64,000 bases of DNA from Nocardioides panaciterrulae (GCF_013409645.1 NZ_JACCBG010000001.1:2850001-2914000); one strand, 5' to 3'. Shown: positions 33,676 through 42,307, numbered from the stretch's first letter. A program made the numbers and translations. The notes: a model not told the origin generated them from the letters alone.

Positions 33676-33814
33676 TTATGAGGTGATCACCAGCTCTCCG
33701 TCGTGCATCTTCCAGATTGCGTCGAGGCGCTCGGCCACCGTCGCGTCGTGGGTGGCCAGGACCAGTCCGGCCCCCAGCTGGTCGGCGGCCTGGAGCAGCA
33801 CGTTCACGACGTGT
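33676..33814 (-). pseudogene. ABC ATPase, C-terminal fragment
   Basis: About 45 codons: 'VNVLLQAADQLGAGLVLATH' followed by 'DATVAERLDAIWKMHDGELV' and a TAA two bases before the permease relic. It matches the end of the intact ATPase encoded at 19423-20136 (H-loop region). Everything upstream has been replaced by unrelated DNA at about 33815. Confidence 0.85.
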
Positions 33815-33821
33815 GCTCCCG

Positions 33822-34111
33822 CTGCCCTGTCGTCAGAGGCGCGCCTTCGGCAGACTCTGTACGCAGAGCACCCGACGTTGCGTCCCTACATCGAGAAGAT
33901 GGAGGGCCAGAAGACGCGCCACAACGCCGCGAGCCTGGCCGCGGTCTGGGGGGTTCCGGAAGCCGAGGCAGCGAGGCTCGCCGAGGAACTCGTGGTCATC
34001 GGCTTCTTCGAGCCGCGCTTCGGTGACTACTGGGTGCCATTCGTGTACCGGCCAGCCCTTGAACTGGTCCAGGGCTCGGCCGAAGGGGTCGCGACGGCGG
34101 ACGAGGAGTAG
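33822..34111 (+). pseudogene. C-terminal fragment of an unidentified protein
   Basis: Opens in frame at the junction with the ATPase fragment and reads 'LRQTLYAEHPTLRPYIEKME', 'NAASLAAVWGVPEAEAARLA' and 'LVVIGFFEPRFGDYWVPFVY', ending TAG at 34111. The middle looks like a winged helix-turn-helix, and the ending resembles tails of some large P-loop ATPase-like proteins, though I cannot name the family with confidence. No start codon or upstream part is present. Confidence 0.5.
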
Positions 34112-34272
34112 GTAGCCGGCCCACTTCCTGCTGAAGCCGGTGGCGTTCGGAGCGACCGCCTGCGTCACCTCGCCGCCTGCGAGCCTCGTCGAAATCCGTC
34201 GGCCCCCTACTAGGGAGCGCGCCCACGATCGCCGGAGGCGCGGTTGCACGGGACCGCCGTGGCCCCGTTCCC

Positions 34273-34374
34273 CATGCGGCATACTGGCGGCCGGGTAGGC
34301 CCCCGGGCGCGCAGAACTACAAAGCTGGATTTCCTATGTTTTGCTCGACTGGAGTTCCTACCCCCCGCCCCTGT
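34273..34374 (+). repeat. Direct repeat copy B, the 5' flank of tRNA-Arg(UCU)
   Basis: The counterpart of 13109-13209. It ends inside the first eight bases of the intact tRNA gene, so it covers what should be the tRNA promoter. The two copies differ in two short spacers. Copy B sits at the border between the accessory region and conserved chromosome. Confidence 0.8.
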
Positions 34375-34443
34375 AGCTCAGCTGGATAGAGCAAGAGCCT
34401 TCTAATCTCTAGGTCGCAGGTTCGAGTCCTGCCGGGGGCGCCA
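34367..34443 (+). tRNA. tRNA-Arg(UCU)
   Basis: Acceptor GCCCCTG (34367) pairs with CGGGGGC, D-stem GCTC/GAGC, anticodon TCT at 34401-34403 with A37, T-arm GCAGG-TTCGAGT-CCTGC, discriminator G and encoded CCA to 34443. The anticodon stem has one C-U mismatch next to the loop (positions 31 and 39). Confidence 0.92.
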
Positions 34444-34512
34444 CCACTCGCGAAGTCGAGCGGAGCCCACGAATCCGCCGGTCAGCGGATCCGGCATCTC
34501 CCCACCACCGGG

Positions 34513-35217
34513 CTACGCATCCAGCTGGTCGAACTCCCACGTGGCGTCGTCGGGGAGGCTCGGCCGTTCCCAGGCGGGATCAGGGCGCCAGTCCGACCAC
34601 GGTTCGTCGAAGGGGAACCGGCCGGCCCGAAACGTGCGCAGGGCGGCGCCGGCGGCGTCCTCGATCTGTTGTCTCTCCGCCGGGGTGAACAGCCCCTGCT
34701 CGACAGCGGCCTCGAGCTCGTCCTCGTCCTTCATCTGGCAGTCGCCGCCCGCGGCGATCCAGACGTCCAGCACGTGGTCGCAGGAGAACAGATCGCGCCC
34801 CTCCCGACGATGGACCGCCTCGAGGTTCACGTACCAGCCCTCGAAGGTCCAGTCCTCGTCCCAGAACAGCCAGACGCTCCACGGCACCCCGGACGGGGCG
34901 ATGCGCAGAATGCCCGGGCCCTGCCAACGACCACGCGCGGAGACCCGGCCGATCGAGAACGCAACGTCCGGCGGCGCAGATCTTGGCGGCCCTCCGTCTG
35001 GCAAGACCGACTTCAGTAGCTCGGTCCCCGGCGCGAGCCAGGCGACCAAGCCACGGTCGTCGTCGCGGACAACCGTCACCGGGTCGACGTACTCGGCGTC
35101 GCCAGGCTCCCAGCGTGGGCGGCGGTAGTGCCAGTAGACGTGCTCACCCGGTTGCCAGAACATGCGCCGACCCAAGCATGCGCCCGCCCCACCTTCGCCG
35201 TCCGGGGTGTCGGACAT
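34513..35217 (-). CDS. DUF402 domain-containing protein
   Basis: 234 residues from ATG 35217; a GTG five codons upstream is also possible and neither has a clear ribosome site. N-terminal 'FWQPGEHVYWHYRRPRWE' and 'GLVAWLAPGTELLKSV' are followed by 'WQGPGILRIAPSGVPWSVWL', 'EGWYVNLEAVHRREGRD' and 'DHVLDVWIAAGG', the DUF402 beta-barrel with its Asp/Glu cluster. Characterised relatives are nucleoside diphosphate or triphosphate phosphatases (Ntdp) and FomD hydrolases using divalent metal. Specific substrate unknown. Confidence 0.85.
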   Translation of the reverse strand: MSDTPDGEGGAGACLGRRMFWQPGEHVYWHYRRPRWEPGDAEYVDPVTVVRDDDRGLVAWLAPGTELLKSVLPDGGPPRSAPPDVAFSIGRVSARGRWQGPGILRIAPSGVPWSVWLFWDEDWTFEGWYVNLEAVHRREGRDLFSCDHVLDVWIAAGGDCQMKDEDELEAAVEQGLFTPAERQQIEDAAGAALRTFRAGRFPFDEPWSDWRPDPAWERPSLPDDATWEFDQLDA

Positions 35218-35375
35218 CAGCGAGTGAGGCACGCGCTCGGCGTCGCGAGCAGATCATCGGTCTCATCCGTTCGCCGCGCCGCTGCGCGCTGTCGGATCGT
35301 GCGGGCCGCCGACGTAGGCTTGCCGTGATGGCCGGGGGCCGTCTCCCCCGTCGGTTCCCGGTCATCCCTCACCGC

Positions 35376-36233
35376 TCAGGAGGCGACCGCCTCCTCCTCC
35401 TCGATCATGCGGCGCAGGTCCCGCAGGATGCGGGCCAGCAGCCGGGAGACCTGCATCTGGGTCACCCCGATCTCCTCGGCGATCTCCTGCTGGGTCCGGT
35501 CGACGAAGAACCGCAAACACACGATCCGGCGGTCCCGATCGGACAGCCTGCGCATCAGCGGCGCGAGCACGACCCTCGCCTCGGCGGCACCGAGACCGTC
35601 GACCACCGAGTCGGTCAGCTCGTCCCCGAGCGTGGCCGTGGCGCCGTCGTGCACGGGCAGGTCCAGCGAGGTCGGGGTGAAGCAGCCCTGGGCGGCGAGC
35701 GCCTCCTCCACGGTCGCGACGTCCTCCCCGAGCTTCTCGGCGATCTCCGCGGCCGTGACCGGCCGCCCGCCGGCGGTGCTCAGGCTGTCGCGGGCCGCGA
35801 CGACCTTCGACTGGGTCTCCTGCACCCGGCGGGGCGGGCGCACGAACCAACCGAGGTCACGGAAGTACTTGCGGATCTCGCCGCGCACCGTCGGCACGGC
35901 GTACGAGAGGAAGTCGTGGTGCATCGAGACGTCGAAGTGGCGGGCCGCCCGGGTCAGGGCCAGGTAGGCCACCTGCTCGAGATCCTCACTCGGCACGCCG
36001 CGTTGGCCGTAGCGGTGCGCGATGGTGCGCGCGACGCCCATGTTCATCAGCACGACACGGTCGAGGATCTCCTCGCGCCGGGCCGCGTCGCGGGTGTCCG
36101 CGGCCTGCTGCAGCAGCTCCGCGGTCAGCCGGATCCTCCTCTCGCGCGGGAGGGAGAGCGTGCCGGAGCGCTCGGGACCGAGGTCTGCGAAGGAGGTGTC
36201 CGGGGCGGGGGATGGCGAAGCTGCGATGGTCAT
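35376..36233 (-). CDS. RNA polymerase sigma factor, SigB/SigF/SigG type
   Basis: 285 residues. Region 2: 'VVLMNMGVARTIAHRYGQRG', 'EDLEQVAYLALTRAARHFD', 'YAVPTVRGEIRKYFRD' and 'WFVRPPRRVQE'. Region 3: 'PVTAAEIAEKLGEDVATVEE'. Region 4: 'DRRIVCLRFFVDRTQQEIAE' and 'GVTQMQVSRLLARILRDLR'. This is the group 3 stress or development sigma layout. No anti-sigma factor is adjacent on either side, so control must be encoded elsewhere. Start at ATG 36233 (GGGAG upstream). Confidence 0.93.
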   Translation of the reverse strand: MTIAASPSPAPDTSFADLGPERSGTLSLPRERRIRLTAELLQQAADTRDAARREEILDRVVLMNMGVARTIAHRYGQRGVPSEDLEQVAYLALTRAARHFDVSMHHDFLSYAVPTVRGEIRKYFRDLGWFVRPPRRVQETQSKVVAARDSLSTAGGRPVTAAEIAEKLGEDVATVEEALAAQGCFTPTSLDLPVHDGATATLGDELTDSVVDGLGAAEARVVLAPLMRRLSDRDRRIVCLRFFVDRTQQEIAEEIGVTQMQVSRLLARILRDLRRMIEEEEAVAS

Positions 36234-36467
36234 GCGGGCTCCCGAGGTCGTGCGATCGCCCACCGGACTGTTTCAGCGGAGCAGATGACGTACTCCCCTG
36301 CCCGTGCCCGTTCTCGCGAGGATCACACATCCTCACCGAGAGTCTTGGGGAATCCTCAGGTCACAGCGGCCCCGGAGACCCCCATCCGTCCCTTGCTCTC
36401 CAGATCTCAAGGCCGACGTCCCGCCGCGACCCGGGATCGAGGCCCCCGCAGCTCCCGGGAGCAGGGC

Positions 36468-37124
36468 TCAGTCGCCGGCGGACTCCACCACGCGCGTCCG
36501 ATCGGGCTCGAAGCCGTGCTGCATGCCCCACACCACCGCCTGCGAGCGGCGCACCACCCCGATCTTGCGATAGGCGGTGCGGATGTAGGTCTTGACGGAG
36601 TTGATGCTGAGGTAGGTCCGCTCGGCGATCTCCTGGTTGCTCAGCCCCTGGGTGATCAGGGCCAGCACCTCGGCCTCCCGCTCGGTGAGGCCGTGCTCGC
36701 GGCCGGGCCACTGACCCGAGTGGTGGTCCAGTCGCCGGTCCGCCGGGATCACGATCTTCCCCTCGGCCACCTGCTCGAGCGCGTCGACCACCTCCTCGGC
36801 GGTCATGCCCTTGGACAGGTAGCCCGCCGCGCCGTGCTCGAGGGCGCGCTGGACCAGGTCGCGTTGCACGTTCCAGCTGAAGACCACCAGCCGCGCGTCG
36901 TTGCCGTGCAGCAGCCTGTCCAGGTCGACACCGTCGCCCTGGACCTGGCCGAACGTGTCGTAGAGGATCAGGTCGACGTCGCTGGCCACCGGCATGCCGG
37001 AGTCGAGCTCGACGATCGCCACGCGGTCGGAGTACGGCGTCAGCATCGCCGCGACCCCCGCCACCACGATCTCGTAGTCGTTGACGATGGCCAGCCTGAT
37101 CGGCGACGTCTGGTCGGTGGACAT
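36468..37124 (-). CDS. LuxR/NarL-family response regulator
   Basis: 218 residues. Receiver domain: 'RLAIVNDYEIVVAGVAAML', where the usual acidic pair is Asn-Asp, phospho-Asp probably in 'VDLILYDTFGQ', Lys in 'GYLSKGMTAEEV'. LuxR helix-turn-helix: 'LTEREAEVLALITQGLSNQE' and 'RTYLSINSVKTYIRTAYRKI'. No kinase lies beside it. The weak acidic pocket and the Ser before Lys suggest the receiver may be only partly phosphorylation-dependent. A -10-like TAGAGT lies close to the start codon. Confidence 0.85.
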   Translation of the reverse strand: MSTDQTSPIRLAIVNDYEIVVAGVAAMLTPYSDRVAIVELDSGMPVASDVDLILYDTFGQVQGDGVDLDRLLHGNDARLVVFSWNVQRDLVQRALEHGAAGYLSKGMTAEEVVDALEQVAEGKIVIPADRRLDHHSGQWPGREHGLTEREAEVLALITQGLSNQEIAERTYLSINSVKTYIRTAYRKIGVVRRSQAVVWGMQHGFEPDRTRVVESAGD

Positions 37125-37243
37125 GGCCCAACTCTATTCACCGTTCACCCGCGAGGAGGAGGCGACCACGTGTCGTGATCTCCTAACCTGACGTGCCACC
37201 CGTCCGGGCGGCCGCACCCCGATCCGAAGGACAAAGGACAGCT

Positions 37244-38305
37244 GTGCCCGACGAGTCCCCCTCGCCCGTCGTGCTTCGCCCCGAACCCGGCCTGGTCACC
37301 GCCTCGCTCGGTTTCGTCGCCGAAGCCGCTCGCGCCGCGGCCGACGACCTGCCGGCGGCGGCCGTCGAGCTGGCCCGCACCTGGGGCAGCCGGCTCCCGC
37401 TTCCCGGCCGCGGAGCCACCACCGAGCTCTGGGAGGCGTTGGCGACCGTGGCGGCCACCGACCTCTCGGTGGCCCGGATCATGGAGCCGCACGTCGACGC
37501 GCTGGCGATCCTCGCCGAGTCCGGGGCCCCGGCGCCGGACGAGGACACCAGCTGGGGCGTGTACGCCGCCGAGGGGCCAGGCGCCCGCCTGGAGGCGCGC
37601 GAGCACGGCGAGGGCTGGCGGCTCGCGGGGCTCAAGCCGTGGTGCTCGCTGGCCGGCGACCTGACCCACGCGCTGGTCACCGCCTGGGTCGACGACAGCC
37701 ATCGTGGCCTCTTCGCGGTCGACCTGCGCCACCCCGGGGTCGAGCCCCTGGAGGGCACCTGGCACGCCCGCGGGCTGCGCGAGGTCCGCTCGGGCCCGGT
37801 CCGCTTCACCGACGTACCGGCCGGGGCCGTGGGCGCGCCCGGATGGTACCTCCAGCGCGACGGTTTCGCCTGGGGTGGCATGGGCGTGGCCGCTATCTGG
37901 TACGGCGGGGCGGTGGGCGTGGCGCGCCGGCTGCTGCAGGCGGCGCGCGAGCGGACCCCGGACCAGGTGGCGCTGATGCACCTCGGCACGGTCGACGCCG
38001 CGCTGGCCGCCGCACGCTCGGCGCTGGTCGAGGCCGCTCTCCGCGTCGACGAGGGGGCGGCCGGCGGACAGACCGGCGCGCTGCTGGCGCTGCGCCTGCG
38101 CCACGTGGTGGCGGACGCGGCCGAGCGGGTCCTCACCGCCGTCGACCACGGCCTGGGGCCCGGGCCGCTCTCGCTGGAGCCGGTGCACGCCGGGCGGGTC
38201 GCCGACCTGCGGCTCTACCTGCGCCAGCACCACGCCGAGCGCGACGCGGCGGCGCTCGGAGCCCGCCTCGTCGAGGACCTGCCCGCGGAGGGGTCGCCCT
38301 GGTGA
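37244..38305 (+). CDS. Acyl-CoA dehydrogenase-like flavoprotein of the glycosyltransferase cluster
   Basis: 353 residues from GTG 37244 (AAAGGAC upstream). Acyl-CoA dehydrogenase fold: N-terminal helical domain ('LWEALATVAATDLSVARIME'), beta domain ('LEAREHGEGWRLAGLKPWCS', 'VRFTDVPAGAVGAPGWYLQ') and C-terminal helices ('GGMGVAAIWYGGAVGVARRL'). The catalytic Glu of true dehydrogenases is not obvious, so it may oxidise or hydroxylate another substrate. It overlaps the deacetylase gene by four bases and opens a three-gene operon. Confidence 0.8.
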   Translation: MPDESPSPVVLRPEPGLVTASLGFVAEAARAAADDLPAAAVELARTWGSRLPLPGRGATTELWEALATVAATDLSVARIMEPHVDALAILAESGAPAPDEDTSWGVYAAEGPGARLEAREHGEGWRLAGLKPWCSLAGDLTHALVTAWVDDSHRGLFAVDLRHPGVEPLEGTWHARGLREVRSGPVRFTDVPAGAVGAPGWYLQRDGFAWGGMGVAAIWYGGAVGVARRLLQAARERTPDQVALMHLGTVDAALAAARSALVEAALRVDEGAAGGQTGALLALRLRHVVADAAERVLTAVDHGLGPGPLSLEPVHAGRVADLRLYLRQHHAERDAAALGARLVEDLPAEGSPW

Positions 38306-39645
38306 CCGCCTCGTTCACCCACGACGGCACGGGGACCGCGGCCGAGGAGTGGCGCCGGCACCCCGCCTGGGGCACGGTGCCGGAGCTCACGCTGGTCAAC
38401 GGCGAGGTCCCGTGCACCCGGCTGGTCGTGGTCGCCGCCCACCCCGACGACGAGAGCCTGGGGGCCGGCGGGCTGATCGCCACCGCCTCCGCCGTCGGCC
38501 TCTCGGTCTACGTCGTGCTGCTCACCGCCGGCGAGGCCTCGCACCCCGAATCCCCCACCCTGACCCGGCACGCGCTGGCCACCCGGCGCCTCGCGGAGGC
38601 CGAGCGCGCCCTGGGCATCCTCGCGCCCGAGGCGCCGCTGGTGTTCCTGGGTGCCTCGGACGGCAAGGTCGCCCAGGTCGAGGCCGAGGTGACCTCGAGC
38701 CTGGTCGACCTGATCGGCGACGGCCGCAGCACGCTGCTGGTCGCCCCGTGGCGCCGTGACGGGCACACCGACCACGAGGCCGCCGGTCGCGCCGCGGCGG
38801 CGGCGGCGCTGCGCACCGGCGCCCGGCTGGCGGAGTACCCCGTGTGGATGTGGCACAAGGACGGTCCCGACGACGCGCCGTGGCCGCGGATGAATCGGGT
38901 CGACCTCTCCCCGCAGGTCAGCCAGCGCAAGTGGCTGGCCATCCACGCCCACGCCAGCCAGGTCCGGCCGCTCTCCTCGCACCCCGAGGACGGGGCGATG
39001 CTGCCCGCGGGGGTGCTCGCCCACTTCCGCACCCCCGTCGAGCACTTCGTCACCGAGGCCGCCGACGACGAGACCCTCGACCGGCTGCACCGCGACCAGC
39101 CCGACCCGTGGGGGGTCGACGTGCGCTGGTACGAGCAGCGCAAGCGCCAGCTCACCCTGGCCGCGCTCCCCCGGCCGACCTTCCGGCGGGGGCTCGAGGT
39201 CGGCTGCTCGCGCGGCGCGCTCGCCGAGGAGCTGGCCGGCCGCTGCACCGAGCTGGTCGCCGTCGACCGCAGCCCGACCGCGGCGGCCCGGGCCGAGGCC
39301 CGGCTCGCGGACCTGCCGCACGCGGTCGTCGAGGTCCGAGACGTGCCGACCCAGTGGCCCGCCGGCCGCTTCGACCTGGTCGTGGTCTCCGAGGTCGGCT
39401 ACTTCCTCAGCCCCGGTGACCTCGACCGGCTCGTGGCCCGGATCGGCGACAGCCTCGAACCGGACGGCACCGTGGTGCTCTGCCACTGGCGCCACCCGGT
39501 CGAGGGCTGGGTCCTGGACGGGCCCGACGTCCACGAGCGGTTCCGGGCCAGCCGGCTGCCGCCGGAGGTCGCGCGCTACGAGGATCGCGACGTCGAGATC
39601 TCGGTGCTGTGCTCGCCCGACCTCTGGCCGGACCCGACCGCGTGA
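38302..39645 (+). CDS. Bifunctional PIG-L deacetylase and class I SAM methyltransferase
   Basis: 447 residues from GTG 38302. Residues 1-240: PIG-L/LmbE domain with 'VVAAHPDDESLGAGGLIA' (zinc motif HPDDE) and 'WRRDGHTDHEAAGRAA' (third zinc His region). Residues 260-447: methyltransferase with 'RRGLEVGCSRGALAEELAGR' (SAM-binding motif I), 'LVAVDRSPTAAARAEARL' and 'DLVVVSEVGYFLSPGDLDR'. This two-domain order recurs in actinobacterial clusters together with an acyl-CoA dehydrogenase-like protein and glycosyltransferases. It would N-deacetylate and methylate a sugar intermediate, which is inference. Confidence 0.9.
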   Translation: MTASFTHDGTGTAAEEWRRHPAWGTVPELTLVNGEVPCTRLVVVAAHPDDESLGAGGLIATASAVGLSVYVVLLTAGEASHPESPTLTRHALATRRLAEAERALGILAPEAPLVFLGASDGKVAQVEAEVTSSLVDLIGDGRSTLLVAPWRRDGHTDHEAAGRAAAAAALRTGARLAEYPVWMWHKDGPDDAPWPRMNRVDLSPQVSQRKWLAIHAHASQVRPLSSHPEDGAMLPAGVLAHFRTPVEHFVTEAADDETLDRLHRDQPDPWGVDVRWYEQRKRQLTLAALPRPTFRRGLEVGCSRGALAEELAGRCTELVAVDRSPTAAARAEARLADLPHAVVEVRDVPTQWPAGRFDLVVVSEVGYFLSPGDLDRLVARIGDSLEPDGTVVLCHWRHPVEGWVLDGPDVHERFRASRLPPEVARYEDRDVEISVLCSPDLWPDPTA

Positions 39646-40439
39646 GCGCACCCGCCCCGCCGTACGCCGTGGTGCACGTGGTCGTGCCCGCCCACGACGA
39701 GCAGGACCTGCTCCCCGCCTGCCTGCGCTCGCTGCGCGCCGCGACCTCGCAGCTGCGCCGGCACCGTCCGGAGGTCCTCACCCGGGTGACCGTGGTCGCT
39801 GACCGGTGCTCCGACGCGACCGCCGCGCTGACCCGCGCCGCGGGCATCGACCTGGTCGAGCTCGACGCCGGCTGCGTGGGCCGGGCCCGCCAGGCGGGGG
39901 TGCGTCGGGCCACCGAGCTGGCCGGCCCCGTCGCGGCGGACCGGGTGTGGGTGGCCAACACCGACGCCGACACCGTGGTGCCCCGCGACTGGCTGCTGCG
40001 GCAGCTCGCGCTCGCCGACACCGGGCACCGGATGGTCGTCGGCACGGTCCGGCCGGACCACCTCGATCTCGACCCGGCCGTGCTGCGCGCGTGGCACCGG
40101 GTGCACTCGCTCGGCGAGGGCCACCCCTACGTCCACGGCGCGAACCTGGGGGTCTCCCTGGCGGCCCTGCACCGGGTGGGGGGCTTCGCCCCGGTCGCCG
40201 TCGGCGAGGACGTCCTGCTGGTCCGGGCGGTGCAGCGGGCGGGCCTGCCGTGGTGCGCGACCGCGACCACCGAGGTGACCACCTCGGCCCGCCGCCGGAG
40301 CCGGGTGAGCGGGGGCTTCGCGGGGTTCCTCCGCGACCTGCACGCGACCGACGTCACCCGCCCGGCCCCCGCGACCGGGCCCGAGGCGGTTTGCGGCGCC
40401 CCGGGCCGGGTAGAAGAGGAACGGCCCCGCGCAGTATGA
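39642..40439 (+). CDS. Family 2 glycosyltransferase
   Basis: 265 residues from GTG 39642, overlapping the previous stop. GT-A fold: 'VVHVVVPAHDEQDLLPACLR', 'VTVVADRCSDATAALTRAAG', the DxD motif in 'VWVANTDADTVVPRDWLLRQ' and the acceptor loop 'GANLGVSLAALHRVGGF' with 'VGEDVLLVRAVQ'. No transmembrane helix. Last gene of the operon; its stop codon lies in the loop of a strong hairpin. Confidence 0.9.
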   Translation: MSAPAPPYAVVHVVVPAHDEQDLLPACLRSLRAATSQLRRHRPEVLTRVTVVADRCSDATAALTRAAGIDLVELDAGCVGRARQAGVRRATELAGPVAADRVWVANTDADTVVPRDWLLRQLALADTGHRMVVGTVRPDHLDLDPAVLRAWHRVHSLGEGHPYVHGANLGVSLAALHRVGGFAPVAVGEDVLLVRAVQRAGLPWCATATTEVTTSARRRSRVSGGFAGFLRDLHATDVTRPAPATGPEAVCGAPGRVEEERPRAV

Positions 40440-40451
40440 GTGCGCGGGGCC
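40423..40451. terminator. Hairpin terminator overlapping the glycosyltransferase stop
   Basis: GGCCCCGCGCA (40423-40433), loop of 7, TGCGCGGGGCC (40441-40451). An 11-bp perfect stem between convergent genes without a T-run, typical of high-GC bidirectional terminators. Confidence 0.75.
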
Positions 40452-40494
40452 GAGTGCGTCCTCGACCGCGCGCCGGGGGCCCCGGCCGATGCGG

Positions 40495-41532
40495 TCAGGC
40501 CCCGGCGTACGAGTCGATCTCGGCGAGCAGCCGCTTCCGCACGTCGTCCTCGGCGTACGACGCGTGCACCGCGGCCCGGGCCAGGTCGGCGACGCCGCCC
40601 TCGTCGAGCTCGAGGAGGTCGGCGGCGATCTCGTACTCCCGGTTCAGGTCGGTGCCGAACATCGGCGGGTCGTCGGAGTTGATCGTGACCGTCACGCCGG
40701 CGTCGCGGAACGCGCGCAGCGGGTGCTCCTCGAGGGTGCTGACCGCCCGCGTCGCGATGTTGGAGGAGGGGCAGACCTCGAGCGGGATGCCGCGCTCGGC
40801 GAGGTGCGCCAGCAGGGCCGGGTCCTGCGCGGAGGAGGTGCCGTGGCCGATCCGCTCCGCGCCCAGCAGCGTCAGGGCGTCCCAGACGGTCTGCGGGCCG
40901 GTGGTCTCCCCGGCGTGGGGCACGCTGCGCAGCCCGGCGGCGCGGGCGGCGTCGAAGTGGGGCTGGAACTGCGGGCGCGGCACGCCGATCTCGGGGCCGC
41001 CGAGGCCGAAGCCGATCAGGCCCTCGGGCCGGTGGTTGAGCGCGTAGTCCAGCGTCGCCTCCGCCGCGGGCAGACCGAACTCGCCGGGGATGTCGTAGAC
41101 CCAGCGCAGCACGAGGCCGAAGTCCCGCTCGGCGGCGACCCGGGCGTCCTCGACGGCCTCGGTGTAGGCCTCGATCGGCATCCCCTTGCCCTCCTCGTGC
41201 GGACGCACGGAGGTGTACGGCGTGCAGGTCAGCTCGGCGTACCTGAGGTTCTGGGCGGTCGCCATCTCGCGCGCGACCTCGTAGGTGAGGTAGCGGATGT
41301 CCTCGGGGGTGCGGATCAGGTCGACCACCGCGAGGTAGACCTCGACGAAGTGCGCGAAGTCGCGGAACTCGTAGAAGCGCTTGAGCTCCTCCAGGTCACT
41401 CGGAACCGTGCCGGGGTGGCGCGCGGCCAGGCCGCTGACGATCCGGGCGGACGCCGAGCCGACGTGGTGGACGTGCAGCTCGGCCTTCGGGAGGCCGGCG
41501 ATGAAGCTGGAGAGAGGGTGCGAGGTAGTCAT
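40495..41532 (-). CDS. add: Adenosine deaminase
   Basis: 345 residues. TIM barrel with zinc ligands in 'KAELHVHHVGSA' (HxH), 'GLRSVPHAGETTGPQ' (HAGE, with the catalytic Glu), 'RIGHGTSS' and 'INSDDPPMFG' (metal Asp). Converts adenosine, and perhaps deoxyadenosine, to inosine in purine salvage. The HHVGS variant of the usual HLDGS after the HxH is a small departure seen in adenosine deaminase-like subgroups, so the substrate could be a modified adenosine. Single-gene unit, convergent to the glycosyltransferase operon. Confidence 0.9.
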   Translation of the reverse strand: MTTSHPLSSFIAGLPKAELHVHHVGSASARIVSGLAARHPGTVPSDLEELKRFYEFRDFAHFVEVYLAVVDLIRTPEDIRYLTYEVAREMATAQNLRYAELTCTPYTSVRPHEEGKGMPIEAYTEAVEDARVAAERDFGLVLRWVYDIPGEFGLPAAEATLDYALNHRPEGLIGFGLGGPEIGVPRPQFQPHFDAARAAGLRSVPHAGETTGPQTVWDALTLLGAERIGHGTSSAQDPALLAHLAERGIPLEVCPSSNIATRAVSTLEEHPLRAFRDAGVTVTINSDDPPMFGTDLNREYEIAADLLELDEGGVADLARAAVHASYAEDDVRKRLLAEIDSYAGA

Positions 41533-41578
41533 CGGGCCGATCATCTCAGCGCGGGGTGCGCGGACCCCAAATCCGGCG

Positions 41579-42304
41579 TCACCCCACGCGGGCGAGCAGG
41601 TTCTGCGCCAGCTGGTCGATCGTCGTGCCGTCGACGAAGACCTTCCCGTCGAGCAGGATCGTCGGGGTGCTGCGTACGCCGGCGTCGGCGGCGGCCTGGG
41701 TGGCCCGGTCCACCCAGGCCTTCTGCGACTCCTGCTCGATGTCGGACCTGACCGCGGACTCCGACGCCCCGGCGGCGACCGCCTTGTCGACCAGCCAGCT
41801 GCTGGACGGGTAGGGGCCCTGCTCCTGGGGCTGGTCGGCGTAGAGCAGGTCGTGGAACTTCTTGGCGACGGCGGGTCCGGAGTCGGCGAGCACCACCTTG
41901 AACGCGGAGGCGGCGGCGACCGAGTAGTCGGTCTGGAGCAGGTTGAACGGGCGGTACTCGACGTACACCTTGCCCTGGTCGGCGAGGGTGGCGAGCTTGT
42001 CGTGGGTGGCGCGCTCGAACTCGCCGCAGTAGGGGCACAGGAAGTCCTCGTAGACGACCACCGAGTGCGGCGCGTTCTTGTCGCCGACGGTCACGCCCCA
42101 GGTGCCGGCCCCGGCCGGTGGGGCGGAGACGTTGGTGCTGGTGTCCAGGGAACGGGTGAGCAGGAAGCCGCCGCCGACGAGCACGATGATCACCGCGACC
42201 ACGATCGCGATCATCCGGGTGGCGCGGCGGCGCTCGGCGCGCTGCTGGTCGCGCAGCGCGGCGGCCGCGCGGTCGCTGCGGCTCTCAGGGGTCTGCTTCG
42301 ACAT
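41579..42304 (-). CDS. DsbA-family thiol-disulfide oxidoreductase, membrane-anchored
   Basis: 241 residues. Cytoplasmic basic N-terminus, one membrane helix ('MIAIVVAVIIVLVGGGFLLT'), then an extracellular DsbA/thioredoxin_4 domain with the CPYC active site in 'VVVYEDFLCPYCGEF' and the cis-Pro in 'GVRSTPTILLDGKVFVDGT'. Introduces or shuffles disulfides in secreted proteins. It lies 3 bp after the MauE-like gene, a common actinobacterial pairing in which the MauE/VKOR-like partner recycles electrons. Confidence 0.92.
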   Translation of the reverse strand: MSKQTPESRSDRAAAALRDQQRAERRRATRMIAIVVAVIIVLVGGGFLLTRSLDTSTNVSAPPAGAGTWGVTVGDKNAPHSVVVYEDFLCPYCGEFERATHDKLATLADQGKVYVEYRPFNLLQTDYSVAAASAFKVVLADSGPAVAKKFHDLLYADQPQEQGPYPSSSWLVDKAVAAGASESAVRSDIEQESQKAWVDRATQAAADAGVRSTPTILLDGKVFVDGTTIDQLAQNLLARVG

Positions 42305-42307
42305 TGC

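Noticed and set aside
13109-34374. Calling the repeat-bounded region an integrative and conjugative element
   Set aside because: No integrase, relaxase or conjugation gene is visible, and the repeated segment is the tRNA 5' side, so only an accessory region can be claimed.
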